This document shows, in pieces, positions 23,297 through 32,122 of a stretch of 35,638 nucleotides of DNA. Position numbers and translations under genes: made by a program. How positions within the stretch are numbered: position 1 is the first letter of the stretch; each line of letters opens with the position of its first letter. The stretch covers positions 1 to 35,638 of the forward strand of contig CACWLL010000005.1 in the NCBI GenBank assembly GCA_902761735.1, given 5' to 3'. Origin of the DNA: an uncultured bacterium. GTDB taxonomy: Bacteria > Cyanobacteriota > Vampirovibrionia > Gastranaerophilales > Gastranaerophilaceae. Under the pieces are notes generated by a model, which saw only the letters and a program-made list of their open reading frames with translations, was not told where the DNA came from and searched no databases.

Positions 23297-25325
23297 ATTC
23301 GATTAATTCATTACGTATATCAAATCGCTTGTTGGTTTCTTTATACATTTTCTCAGCTATTTGCCTTGCCCAATCTTCATAACCTTTTATAATTCCGTCT
23401 TTTGACATATTGTCAACTACCTTAACATGATTATAAAAATTCTTTCTTACATCCGGATGATAAGTATACCAAGTATTTACCGATTTTGAACCTTTCAAAT
23501 AATTACAACTTCTGCAAAGTCCTATCATATTATCGGGAGTCTTTGCCCCGCCTTTTTTGGCAGCAATAAGGTGATCCGCCGTAGCAGCATCCATATTAAA
23601 CAACTCATAAAGAGTTTCCGCAAGTTCTGCTTTCGGATTATGTTCTATAAAGTTTGGACTTGATAACACTGTTGCTTTATATGCAAGAATATCCAATGAC
23701 CTGAATAAACTATATGCAGCTGATATCTTCGGATATGATAAATCTATATCACCGAAACACCCTGATTGAAGCTTATTTATATTAAAATCATTGAATTTAC
23801 CGGCATTTACATAATCTTGAATTCGATTTGCGATTAAATCAAAACGCCTTAATTTTTCATTTTCGGAGCTGTATGAATATATTTTATGAGTATCGCTGTT
23901 TATATTTTCATCCTCAGGTATATAGAAATGTCTTTTACTAATATACCTATTGATTATTGGTTGGACTTGCCTTCTCATTTTCTTTGTCGCAGCCCTCCTG
24001 AATATTGCAAGAATTTCCTCATTAGAAGCATCTGGGTTATATTCATATGCTTTTTTAAGACATGCCGAGATATCTCTTGCTACAGGATTTATATATTTAT
24101 CATATTTTTCAAGCATTTCAACAAAGTCATACGGCGTTTCGCACTGCTTTAGTTCTTTTGCTATTTTTACCTTTACCTCGTAAGGTAACATAGTAGTACC
24201 ACACTCGGCACATGGAACCTCTACCTCGGATTGTCTTACCGGAGCAAAATAATCATGCCTTAATAAAACATTTTGTGCAACTTTTATATATTTAATTTCC
24301 GACTCAGAAAATGATATTTTTTGTTTAGAAACTTTATCCGTCATATAACAAAAATCACTTATATAACTTTGTGAGTTATCTATTTTCTTCTCACCCATAA
24401 GTTGTGATACATCTTTTAAATATTTTTGAATATTATTTTTCAATCCGGTATTAGATGTACTATGCCAAAATGCATACTGAGATTGTCTTTTTTGACACTC
24501 TGAACACATTATAAGAACATTATTTTTGTTATTTGACTTCTGAACTATTGTATTTTCCTTCAACAAAGAGTGCTTAAATATTTGTTTTACAAAATCAACA
24601 GCAAGCTCATTGTCACTTTTTTCGCAATCTATCGGGTATACTTTATCAAGACCGCCCAAAAATCTGCAAGCAAGAAACAGATTTTGCATTGTATTACGTC
24701 TTAATTCATTGGATTGATTTTTATCCAGATTTAATTTGGAACACAAATTCATAATTATTTTACCGTTATTAAAATAATTATCACACGGGTCAAGATTATT
24801 TGCAGCCTCAAGTATTATTTGCTTTTGCTCGCCTTCAAAATGCTCGGAATAATAGTTTAAGTAAGACTTTAAATAATCAAAGGCGGATTGCTTTTCATCA
24901 AAAGCTTGCTGTTTCAACGCCCCAATATACGAAGGTATAGTTAAATTATCAATATTACCGATATTATTTGTCATATATATTACACGCTTATAATTTGGCG
25001 TAATATATTCTTTATACTCATTCAACATTTCAGCAAGCTCAGATGCTGAAGTGAAATTTTGCGCCTTATTGATTAATTCATCAAAGGCTTCTTGAGAAAA
25101 CATTCTTGTTCCGCAAGCCGGACAATGTACACCATTAATATCTTTCAACTGTTCAATATTAATCGGTGCGATATTTTCGGGCTTAGAAAAATCACCTTTA
25201 AAACTTATCTCAACTCTATCTTTAGGCATAGTCAGACAAATATTGTTACTGACAAAAATTTTGTCATTACTTAATCCTTGAACAGGAATCCTAAAATTTA
25301 AAAGATTTATTGAGTCGACTATCAT
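23295..25325 (-). CDS. Duplicated zinc-ribbon/HNH nuclease-like protein
   Basis: This 676-aa protein consists of two related halves. Half 1 begins CPACGTRM (68-75) with ELAEMLNEYKEYITP at 96-110 and has CSECQ at 274-278. Half 2 begins CAECGTTM (372-379) with DFVEMLEKYDKYINP at 400-414 and ends in a typical HNH: ADHLIAAKKGG (583-593), TPDNMIGLCRSCN (596-608), KGS. Each half pairs an early CxxC with a late CxxC, presumably one zinc site. Half 1 has NNVLIMCSEC but lacks Asp-His, so its nuclease centre looks dead. ISFKG (40-44) is the N-terminal motif seen in other unknown proteins here. No signal peptide is evident. Nuclease activity and role are inferred. Confidence 0.75.
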   Translation of the reverse strand: MIVDSINLLNFRIPVQGLSNDKIFVSNNICLTMPKDRVEISFKGDFSKPENIAPINIEQLKDINGVHCPACGTRMFSQEAFDELINKAQNFTSASELAEMLNEYKEYITPNYKRVIYMTNNIGNIDNLTIPSYIGALKQQAFDEKQSAFDYLKSYLNYYSEHFEGEQKQIILEAANNLDPCDNYFNNGKIIMNLCSKLNLDKNQSNELRRNTMQNLFLACRFLGGLDKVYPIDCEKSDNELAVDFVKQIFKHSLLKENTIVQKSNNKNNVLIMCSECQKRQSQYAFWHSTSNTGLKNNIQKYLKDVSQLMGEKKIDNSQSYISDFCYMTDKVSKQKISFSESEIKYIKVAQNVLLRHDYFAPVRQSEVEVPCAECGTTMLPYEVKVKIAKELKQCETPYDFVEMLEKYDKYINPVARDISACLKKAYEYNPDASNEEILAIFRRAATKKMRRQVQPIINRYISKRHFYIPEDENINSDTHKIYSYSSENEKLRRFDLIANRIQDYVNAGKFNDFNINKLQSGCFGDIDLSYPKISAAYSLFRSLDILAYKATVLSSPNFIEHNPKAELAETLYELFNMDAATADHLIAAKKGGAKTPDNMIGLCRSCNYLKGSKSVNTWYTYHPDVRKNFYNHVKVVDNMSKDGIIKGYEDWARQIAEKMYKETNKRFDIRNELIE

Positions 25326-25529
25326 TATGGCTGCCTATAAACATAATTTGCAAATTCGATTTTACTTTGAATTACTAAATCTTATAAAACATTTTTTTTG
25401 ACAAAACATTTACATTAATTTACATAATAATTTTCGCCATTACAGTACGATTTTACAGAAATATACATTGTTCAAAATATTTATGATAACATTGTACTGT
25501 TAATTTATAAAAAAAGAGAGGATTATTTT

Positions 25530-26279
25530 ATGATTAGGGTTGCGGTATGTGGTGCGCTGGGCAAAATGGGAAAAGAAGTATGCGCTGCCGTTGAAAAATG
25601 TAATGAAACAGAATTGGTTGCAAAAATTGATATTGCAGGAAATGATATTTATAAAACAATAGAAGAAGCTCAAAAATCCGTTAGAATCGATGTTTTGGTT
25701 GATTTTACACAACCTGCATCTATTTTTGAAAATGCTAAATACTGTTTGAATAACGAAATAAAACCGGTTATAGGAACAACAGGATTGAAAGATGATGAAA
25801 TTGCCTTCTTGAAAAATTTGTCAAAAGAAAAAGGATTGGGCTGCTTAATTGCACCAAATTTCTCGACAGGAGCAGTATTAATGATGAAATTTGCAAAACT
25901 TGCGGCAAAATATTTTGATAATGCTGAAATTATTGAACTTCATCACAATCAAAAAAAAGATGCACCGTCAGGAACTTCTATTAAAACAGCACTGATGATG
26001 TCGGAAGAAAATGAAGATTTCACAAAAGGAAATTGCCCTGAAAAAGAAACTATCCAAGGAGCAAGAGGGGGAATTTCATATAAAAACATTCACGTTCACT
26101 CTGTCAGAATGCCCGGTTTTGTCGCATCGCAAGAGGTATTATTCGGTTCAGACGGTCAAATATTAAAAATCAGACACGATTCCATAGACAGAAAATGCTA
26201 TATGGGTGGAGTTATGCTTGCCATTAAACATATTGCGGAGCATAATGAATTTATCTACGGATTAGAAAACATTTTGTAA
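25530..26279 (+). CDS. dapB: 4-hydroxy-tetrahydrodipicolinate reductase
   Basis: This 249-aa enzyme reduces the DapA product with NAD(P)H on the way to meso-diaminopimelate and lysine. GALGKMG (8-14) binds the nucleotide, ELHHNQKKDAPSGT (136-149) is the catalytic signature, and residues about 105-125 form IAPNFSTGAVLMMKFAK. Size is normal. AGAGAGGA precedes the ATG. A -35 TTGACA at 25398-25403 with a poorer -10 TACATA (25421-25426) may serve it, leaving a leader of about 95 bases. It heads the dapB-pxpA-yvcK-panB series, although a hairpin follows. Confidence 0.95.
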   Translation: MIRVAVCGALGKMGKEVCAAVEKCNETELVAKIDIAGNDIYKTIEEAQKSVRIDVLVDFTQPASIFENAKYCLNNEIKPVIGTTGLKDDEIAFLKNLSKEKGLGCLIAPNFSTGAVLMMKFAKLAAKYFDNAEIIELHHNQKKDAPSGTSIKTALMMSEENEDFTKGNCPEKETIQGARGGISYKNIHVHSVRMPGFVASQEVLFGSDGQILKIRHDSIDRKCYMGGVMLAIKHIAEHNEFIYGLENIL

Positions 26280-26299
26280 CAGATAAAACTTTTGTAAAG

Positions 26300-26328
26300 A
26301 TACTTCCATAAAAAAATTTTGGAAGTAT
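26300..26328 (+). terminator. Possible weak terminator after dapB
   Basis: ATACTTCCA (26300-26308) pairs with TGGAAGTAT (26320-26328), with an A/T loop and AATTTTAT after it. The stem is AT-rich and the T tract is broken, so termination would be partial. It sits 20 bases after the dapB stop. Confidence 0.45.
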
Positions 26329-26385
26329 AATTTTATAGTAATAATGTTATCGGCAATAACCGAAACAGAATAGGGAAATGTACTT

Positions 26386-27180
26386 ATGCAACAGACTATT
26401 GAGAGAAAAAAAATTGAAAATATAGATTTTAATATAGATTTAGCGCAAAGCTTTGGGGTATACAAAAATAACGCGGAATTTTCATTGTTAGATTACGCAA
26501 GCTCCGTGAACATATCCTGCGGATTTCATGCCGGAGATCCTATGTCAATCAGAGAAGCTTTATTAAAAGCAAAAGAAAAGAATGTGGTTGTTGGAGCTCA
26601 TATAGGTTTCCATGATATTCAAGGGTTTGGATATCGCCATATGCAGCTGAGCGAAGATGAAATCGAAGCCTTGGTTGTATATCAGGTTGGCGCGTTAATG
26701 TCATTTGCAAAAACGTACAAGCTTGAAATTGAACATGTCAGACCACACGGTGCAATGTACAGACAAGCTGCAGAAGATTTCAGCTTTGCATGTGCTATCG
26801 CTAAAGCAATAAAAAAATGTTCTCAATGGCTCATATATTACGGAGCATCAGGAGAAGTCACCCGTAAAGTGGGGGAATATGTTAATCTTCCAATAGCCCA
26901 AGAAGTTTACCTTGAAAAAAATTACAACATAGATGGAACAATCGATTTTTCAAGACCTGATGTAGAAAATATTTTTGGCTCGTTGAACAGATTGAAAAAT
27001 CTTCTTGCAACTTCTCAAATAGATAATGTTGCAGGCGGACGGACAACAATAGAAGCCGATACAATACACTTTTCAAATAAAATAGCAAATGCCGGAGCTT
27101 TAATAAAGCAGGCAAAAGACTTAATTGTTCCGGTACCGGTTAATTACAAAAACGCATGCGGTTCCGGCTGGGTAGAATAA
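26386..27180 (+). CDS. pxpA: 5-oxoprolinase subunit A-like protein (LamB/YcsF family)
   Basis: This 264-aa protein belongs to the LamB/YcsF family. SCGFHAGDP (45-53), GAHIGFHD and HVRPHGAMYRQA are the family metal- and substrate-binding blocks, and the N-terminal FNIDLAQSFGVYK takes the place of the usual DLNADLGEGFG. PxpA works with PxpB and PxpC to open 5-oxoproline at the cost of ATP; neither partner is adjacent, so this may be an orphan member with another substrate. It is followed by yvcK after 14 bases, indicating co-transcription. Confidence 0.85.
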   Translation: MQQTIERKKIENIDFNIDLAQSFGVYKNNAEFSLLDYASSVNISCGFHAGDPMSIREALLKAKEKNVVVGAHIGFHDIQGFGYRHMQLSEDEIEALVVYQVGALMSFAKTYKLEIEHVRPHGAMYRQAAEDFSFACAIAKAIKKCSQWLIYYGASGEVTRKVGEYVNLPIAQEVYLEKNYNIDGTIDFSRPDVENIFGSLNRLKNLLATSQIDNVAGGRTTIEADTIHFSNKIANAGALIKQAKDLIVPVPVNYKNACGSGWVE

Positions 27181-27194
27181 TTGGGATAAGAAGA

Positions 27195-28532
27195 ATGAGT
27201 AAATTTACTGATAATATGAAAATGCCAAAAGAAGCAGGCTGGTTAATTCCCGGTTTGCAGGTAAAAAGATGGTTTATATTAATATTTATTGGCGCAGTTT
27301 TTATGGCAATAGGATTGTTAATTTTATGCGATATAAGACCAATTTTTTACTTAATGGAATTTGTAAAAAAATTCGCATCAAAGGTTTCAACTGAATGGAT
27401 AGCCTTTGCTGTTGTGATGTTTGGTGCGGCATTATTTTTTAAAGGCTGGCAAAAAACGAACCTGTCAATACTTGATTTAAACAACGGTAAAGATAACGAA
27501 ACTATTTTGGAAGCACTATATAGAAGAAGAAAGCTTAACAGAGGTCCAAAAATTGTTGCCATAGGTGGCGGAACAGGGCTTTCTATGTTATTAAAGGGAA
27601 TAAAACATATAACAAATAATATTACTGCTGTTGTAACAGTAGGCGATGACGGGGGAAGCTCCGGAAGATTACGTGAGGAAATGGGTGTATTACCTCCCGG
27701 TGATATAAGAAACTGTATTGCCGCCTTGGCTGATGATGAGGATTTGGTAACAAAATTATTCCAATATCGTTTCAAATCAGGAGAAGGATTAGAAGGGCAC
27801 AGTTTTGGCAATTTATTTTTGACAGCACTTTGTGCAATTACAGGGGATATGGTTCGCGCAGTAAAAGAATCATCAAATGTTTTATCCATCAGAGGACGAG
27901 TTCTTCCATCAACTTTGGATGATATGAAGCTCGTTGCGGAAATGGAAGATGGTCGCATAATAAAAGGAGAATCAAATATTCCTGAAGCCAACGGCAAAAT
28001 TAAACGATTGTTTACGGACCCTAAAAATTGTAAAGCATTAGAAGAAGTTATTTTTGCAATAAGAAGTGCTGATTTGATTATTTTAGGTCCGGGCAGCTTA
28101 TACACAAGTGTAATTCCAAACTTATTGATAGAAGAAATTTCAAAGGAAGTTGTGGTTTCTTCTGCTAAGAAAATATATGTTTGCAATATAATGACTCAAC
28201 CCGGAGAAACTGATGGGTATTCTGCCTCAGATCACATTCAAGCGTTAATGCAGCATGCCAACAGCAGAAAAATTATTGATGCCGTACTTGTAAACGATTC
28301 TCTACCTTCAAACTTGGCTGACAAATATAAAATGGCTCATTCCTATCCTGTAAAAATTGATACTGACAATATTAAAAAACTTGGAATTAAGATTTTCCCT
28401 AAAAAACTAATCGAAGACAGCAAAGAGGGGCTTGTAAGACACAGTTCACATAGGGTTGCAAGAGCAATATACTATTGGTTTAGAAGAGAACAAAAAAATG
28501 AAAAAACTTCTCTTTTTGCAAAACATCACTAG
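27195..28532 (+). CDS. yvcK: YvcK/CofD-like protein with N-terminal membrane anchor
   Basis: This 446-residue protein combines two membrane helices (about 26-46 and 66-84) with a YvcK domain. The domain starts at KIVAIGGGTGLSMLLKG (GGGTG 124-128) and contains VGDDGGSSGRLRE, PGDIRNCIAALAD, GHSFGNLFL and NIMTQPGETDGYSASDH. YvcK proteins bind UDP-sugars and support growth on gluconeogenic carbon and cell-wall synthesis; they resemble CofD, but lack its transferase role. The membrane-anchored version is common in cyanobacteria and some Gram-positives (recalled). ATG 27195 is preferred over 27156, which lies inside pxpA. panB follows after nine bases. Confidence 0.9.
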   Translation: MSKFTDNMKMPKEAGWLIPGLQVKRWFILIFIGAVFMAIGLLILCDIRPIFYLMEFVKKFASKVSTEWIAFAVVMFGAALFFKGWQKTNLSILDLNNGKDNETILEALYRRRKLNRGPKIVAIGGGTGLSMLLKGIKHITNNITAVVTVGDDGGSSGRLREEMGVLPPGDIRNCIAALADDEDLVTKLFQYRFKSGEGLEGHSFGNLFLTALCAITGDMVRAVKESSNVLSIRGRVLPSTLDDMKLVAEMEDGRIIKGESNIPEANGKIKRLFTDPKNCKALEEVIFAIRSADLIILGPGSLYTSVIPNLLIEEISKEVVVSSAKKIYVCNIMTQPGETDGYSASDHIQALMQHANSRKIIDAVLVNDSLPSNLADKYKMAHSYPVKIDTDNIKKLGIKIFPKKLIEDSKEGLVRHSSHRVARAIYYWFRREQKNEKTSLFAKHH

Positions 28533-28541
28533 GATATAATT

Positions 28542-29342
28542 ATGACTAAAAAGGTTACCGTAAATACCATAAAAAATTATAAATCATCAAAAGAGAAATT
28601 TTCAGTACTGACGGCATATGATTGTTATACGGCAAAATATATTGATGAAGCGGGTATTGATATAATATTAATCGGTGATAGTTTAGCAATGGTAGCTTTA
28701 GGTTATGAAAATACTAACGCTATCGGAGCTGATGAGATGGAAATATTTACCCGCGCGGTTGCAAAAGGCGTTAAAAGGGCTTTGGTGGTAACAGATATGC
28801 CATTTTTAAGCTACCATAAGAGTATTGAGTCAGCCGTAGAAAATTGTGGCAAAATGATTAGAGCAGGCGCTAACGGGGTAAAAATTGAAGGTGGCAGCGA
28901 TTATATCATATCCGTAATTGAGCAATTAACTTCTGTCGGGATTCCTGTAATGGGGCATTTAGGTTTTACTCCTCAATTTTTAAACCAATTAGGCGGCTAT
29001 AAAATTCAGGGTAAAACAAGAGAAGCTGCGGATGAAATAGTTCGTCAAGCTAAAAAGCTTGAAAAAGCCGGAGTATTCTCCATTGTTCTTGAGATGGTTC
29101 CGGAAGATAGCGCAAAATACATAACCGAAAAACTAACGGTACCGACAATTTCCTGTGGGGCCGGCAGATACTGTGATGCGCAGGTTCTCGTATCTGATGA
29201 TGTTTTTGGCAAGTATCCCGAATTTAAACCGAAATTTGCAAGAAAATACGGAGATATGGGCAAATTAATTTACGAATGCGCAAAACAGTACAATGACGAC
29301 GTAAAATCAGGAAAATTTCCGTCAGAAGAAGAAGTTTTTTAA
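28542..29342 (+). CDS. panB: 3-methyl-2-oxobutanoate hydroxymethyltransferase
   Basis: This 266-aa barrel enzyme transfers a hydroxymethyl group from methylene-tetrahydrofolate to ketoisovalerate, the first committed step to pantothenate. LTAYDCYTAKYIDEAGID and GDSLAM (residues about 23-50) start the barrel, VVTDMPFLSY carries a metal ligand, GANGVKIEGG another, and LEMVP the catalytic Glu. Length is normal. It sits nine bases after yvcK, last of the plus-strand series, and its pathway partner panC is 0.9 kb further, beyond an opposite-strand gene. Confidence 0.96.
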   Translation: MTKKVTVNTIKNYKSSKEKFSVLTAYDCYTAKYIDEAGIDIILIGDSLAMVALGYENTNAIGADEMEIFTRAVAKGVKRALVVTDMPFLSYHKSIESAVENCGKMIRAGANGVKIEGGSDYIISVIEQLTSVGIPVMGHLGFTPQFLNQLGGYKIQGKTREAADEIVRQAKKLEKAGVFSIVLEMVPEDSAKYITEKLTVPTISCGAGRYCDAQVLVSDDVFGKYPEFKPKFARKYGDMGKLIYECAKQYNDDVKSGKFPSEEEVF

Positions 29343-29472
29343 TACCAAGTTTGCGTATATTGAACACCTTCCCCTCACGGGTAAGGAAAAATTTGTTAAT
29401 GTGTTTTGCGGATTTACAAATTCGGATCGGATGTTATTCATTATTGTGTAAAATTTCACCCCTACAGAGCTA

Positions 29473-30111
29473 TTATTTCAATATAACCAATCCTTTTGAA
29501 TTCTTAAACAGATTATTTAATGATTCATCTAATTTATCAGCGATAATTAATTCAATATGTTTGCATTCATTTTTTTCATCATTAACAGCAAGTGTAATAA
29601 GATTTTCTGGTAGGCTATCTTTTAATTTGCATTTATCTAATAAATATTCTTTTGTAACCTTTGTATCCATTACAGCAATTGAACCATCTGTTCCTTCAAG
29701 GCCGAATTTTTTAACTAGCTCTTTTGACTTTTGAATTATGGCCTCATCACCAATTTCATCAACTTTAGTAATATTTTCTCCGAAAATATTTTTCAGACTC
29801 TTATAAACTTTAACATCTTTAATTCCGAGTGCTTCAGCGGCTTCTTTCGTAGCTTTTTCTGCAGCTTCTCTTGCTGCTTTATTCGTTGCTCTTACGTTTA
29901 GTCCTTTCTTTATTCCTAACCCGATAGCAATAAGTCCTAAAATAGAACCTACACCTATTCCGATTTTTGCCTCGGTTGATAAACCCTCTTTTTCAAATGT
30001 GTCAGGTTTTTGTTCGGTATCAACAGGAGTTTCACTTGCCCTAAAAGATATTTTTTGAGTATTTTGATTGTATTGACTAAAATTACTGATTTCATTTACT
30101 TTAATAGACAT
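29473..30111 (-). CDS. Unknown protein with one membrane helix and ISFRA motif
   Basis: This 212-aa protein is not recognised. A polar Asn/Gln-rich start contains ISFRA (21-25), resembling ISFKG of the HNH protein. A single hydrophobic helix, AKIGIGVGSILGLIAIGLGI, covers about 48-67, followed by a charged Ala-rich helix and a compact C-terminal domain (about 95-212) of mixed strands and helices. It lies between panB and panC on the opposite strand and has no partner of its own direction. The 29343-29472 gap behind it holds only a CCTT/AAGG hairpin-like stretch near 29368. Probably lineage-specific. Confidence 0.7.
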   Translation of the reverse strand: MSIKVNEISNFSQYNQNTQKISFRASETPVDTEQKPDTFEKEGLSTEAKIGIGVGSILGLIAIGLGIKKGLNVRATNKAAREAAEKATKEAAEALGIKDVKVYKSLKNIFGENITKVDEIGDEAIIQKSKELVKKFGLEGTDGSIAVMDTKVTKEYLLDKCKLKDSLPENLITLAVNDEKNECKHIELIIADKLDESLNNLFKNSKGLVILK

Positions 30112-30211
30112 TTTTCACCTACAAAATTAAAATTTTCACACTACATATAATAAAACGAACATATAAATTTTTTTGCTTTTTAATATACTGCATATGAAGA
30201 TTTATAAACTA

Positions 30212-30240
30212 TTTACATCAGTTTGTATTCAAATTATACT
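30212..30240 (+). promoter_or_regulatory. Promoter of panC
   Basis: TTTACA (30212-30217) and TATACT (30235-30240) are exactly 17 bases apart. The leader of about 18 bases contains GAGAGGG before the panC ATG at 30266. So panC does not depend on panB transcription. Confidence 0.7.
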
Positions 30241-30265
30241 AGAACTATAAAGAGAGGGTTTAAAA

Positions 30266-31120
30266 ATGTTATTACATACAATAAAAGAAGTCAGAGAACA
30301 AATTAAAGAATGGAAAAAACAAGGTTTGACCGTTGGTTTAGTACCGACAATGGGTGCACTACACAACGGACATAAAAGCCTTATAGAAAAAAGTGTAGAA
30401 AAATGCGATAAAACTGTGGTTTCTGTATTCGTAAACCCGATACAATTTTGCCCCGGAGAGGATTTGGACAAGTACCCCAGAACTCTCGATGCAGATAACA
30501 AATTGTGTGATGAGATTGGGGCAGATATAGTGTTTGCACCAAACCCTAAAGAAATGTACGGAGAGGGTCATATTTTATCAAACGATTTTTTAACCTACGT
30601 TATACCACCGTATTTTTACACGGACAAATTATGCGGAAAATCCCGTGTAGGGCATTTTGACGGGGTTTGTACCGTAGTAAATAAATTATTTAATATAGTA
30701 CAACCTGATTTTGCATTTTTTGGCAAAAAGGATATGCAGCAGTTAATAATTCTTAAAAAAATGGTACAGGATTTAAACATTCCCGTCGAAATTATACCAT
30801 GCCCTATTGTCCGCGAAGAGAGCGGTTTGGCACTTAGTTCAAGAAATAAATATTTAACGGAACAAGGCAAAATTAATGCACTCGCACTTAGTAAACTTTT
30901 ATTTAATATAAAGGCATGTTATAATAAGGGAGTGGTTGATACAAAGTATTTGGGCGAGACCGCATACTCATTTTTGAATGACAATCATTCGCTGGAATAT
31001 TTGGAATTCAGAGATAAGGATACTCTTGAAGAAAAAACAATTGCAGACGATAATACCGTTGTATTTATCGCAGCAAGAGTAGAAAATGTAAGATTGATTG
31101 ATAATATTGAATTAAGATAA
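30266..31120 (+). CDS. panC: Pantothenate synthetase
   Basis: This 284-aa enzyme joins pantoate and beta-alanine with ATP to give pantothenate. PTMGALHNGHKSLI (about 27-40) holds the HxGH nucleotide motif, VFVNPIQF follows, FFGKKDMQQ carries the pantoate and ATP contacts, and IVREESGLALSSRNKYL is the KMSKS-like segment. Length is normal. It has its own promoter. The beta-alanine supplier panD is not in the window. A membrane protein gene follows after ten bases. Confidence 0.96.
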   Translation: MLLHTIKEVREQIKEWKKQGLTVGLVPTMGALHNGHKSLIEKSVEKCDKTVVSVFVNPIQFCPGEDLDKYPRTLDADNKLCDEIGADIVFAPNPKEMYGEGHILSNDFLTYVIPPYFYTDKLCGKSRVGHFDGVCTVVNKLFNIVQPDFAFFGKKDMQQLIILKKMVQDLNIPVEIIPCPIVREESGLALSSRNKYLTEQGKINALALSKLLFNIKACYNKGVVDTKYLGETAYSFLNDNHSLEYLEFRDKDTLEEKTIADDNTVVFIAARVENVRLIDNIELR

Positions 31121-31130
31121 GAGGGTGTTT

Positions 31131-32078
31131 ATGGTAGCTACAACAGGAAAATTAAAAAGTTTAGAACTTTTTCAGAAAATTAATAAGGTTGTCGGACATG
31201 TTGCGATGGGGCTTCAATTACTCTTCGTAATAATGATATTTCTATGTTGTTTACACATTGCCTTATTGATTTTTGAAGCAAATTTCTTAGAATTTATGGA
31301 CCCGTTCTTTAACTGGGCAAGAGAAACGGCATCTTTCCTGTTCGGCAGTAATATAAAACAAGCGGAAACAGCAGTAGACGGACGTGAAGTTTTATTTATT
31401 TTATTCAGTATGGTTGTATCTTTCTTCATGTCACAGATAAGACTTGCAAGCAAAAGCTACGATGGCTCTCTTGCTAAAAAGATTGTTGAAGAAAAACAAC
31501 GTCTTGAAAATGAGTTTAACCAAGAATTAAAAACCAATATTGAGCAGGATATTATGGCTCAATCACATTATGTTTTTGCAATTCAGTTTAAAGCGAAATC
31601 ACTCATTCAAGAAAGCGTAGGCGTAAAACCTCTTACCGCAGAAGAAATAAATCAAATCAAGCTTGATGCCGTATCAAGATTTTATGAAATGATGAAAAAT
31701 GAACCGGGAATTAAATTTTCAAAAGATGGAGAAATTCTTCTTGCAGCTTCCGGCAGCGTAAATAAAGTTGATGCATTCCTAGATAAAGTTTTTGGTAATT
31801 TAGAAACAATTAGAGCTGAATACAAAGCAAAGAAAATCTCTATCAAAGCAAGAATGGCAATAGATTCTCACAAGATGTTAACAACAGTCAATACTGTATA
31901 TCAAAATCTTAAACCACTGCTGGGATTTAATGTAAGCAATGAAATTCTTTGCTACGGGAATTTTCGTAACAGATATCAGCTTATAAAAGACCCTACATAT
32001 ATCGTTGCCGTAAAAGGTAAATACGATATGGTTAACGGTAATGAAGAAACTATTTGGTCAATAATGAAGAAAGATTAA
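31131..32078 (+). CDS. Unknown membrane protein, two helices and cytoplasmic domain
   Basis: This 316-residue protein has two hydrophobic helices (about 24-50 and 86-103) separated by a loop, a charged coiled-coil stretch (110-140), and a soluble helical C-terminal domain. No known family comes to mind. ATG 31131 fits the Shine-Dalgarno GAGGG five bases upstream; a GTG two codons earlier is less likely. It follows panC by ten bases, so it is co-transcribed, although nothing in the sequence ties it to pantothenate. Confidence 0.75.
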   Translation: MVATTGKLKSLELFQKINKVVGHVAMGLQLLFVIMIFLCCLHIALLIFEANFLEFMDPFFNWARETASFLFGSNIKQAETAVDGREVLFILFSMVVSFFMSQIRLASKSYDGSLAKKIVEEKQRLENEFNQELKTNIEQDIMAQSHYVFAIQFKAKSLIQESVGVKPLTAEEINQIKLDAVSRFYEMMKNEPGIKFSKDGEILLAASGSVNKVDAFLDKVFGNLETIRAEYKAKKISIKARMAIDSHKMLTTVNTVYQNLKPLLGFNVSNEILCYGNFRNRYQLIKDPTYIVAVKGKYDMVNGNEETIWSIMKKD

Positions 32079-32087
32079 GCACGCATG

Positions 32088-32116
32088 TTGCTTTTTAAAT
32101 ATTTTTCTGCTAACAT
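32088..32116 (+). promoter_or_regulatory. Promoter of rplJ-rplL
   Basis: TTGCTT (32088-32093) and TAACAT (32111-32116) are 17 bases apart with TGC before the -10 (extended). Transcription would start near 32123, right where the L10-leader-like motif begins. Confidence 0.6.
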
Positions 32117-32122
32117 AGCTTT

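Noticed and set aside
27347-28186. Long minus-strand frame in yvcK
   Set aside because: An antisense shadow of a well-supported gene.
29351-29734. 127-codon plus-strand frame after panB
   Set aside because: Mostly antisense to the gene at 29473-30111, with no ribosome site and a low-quality protein.
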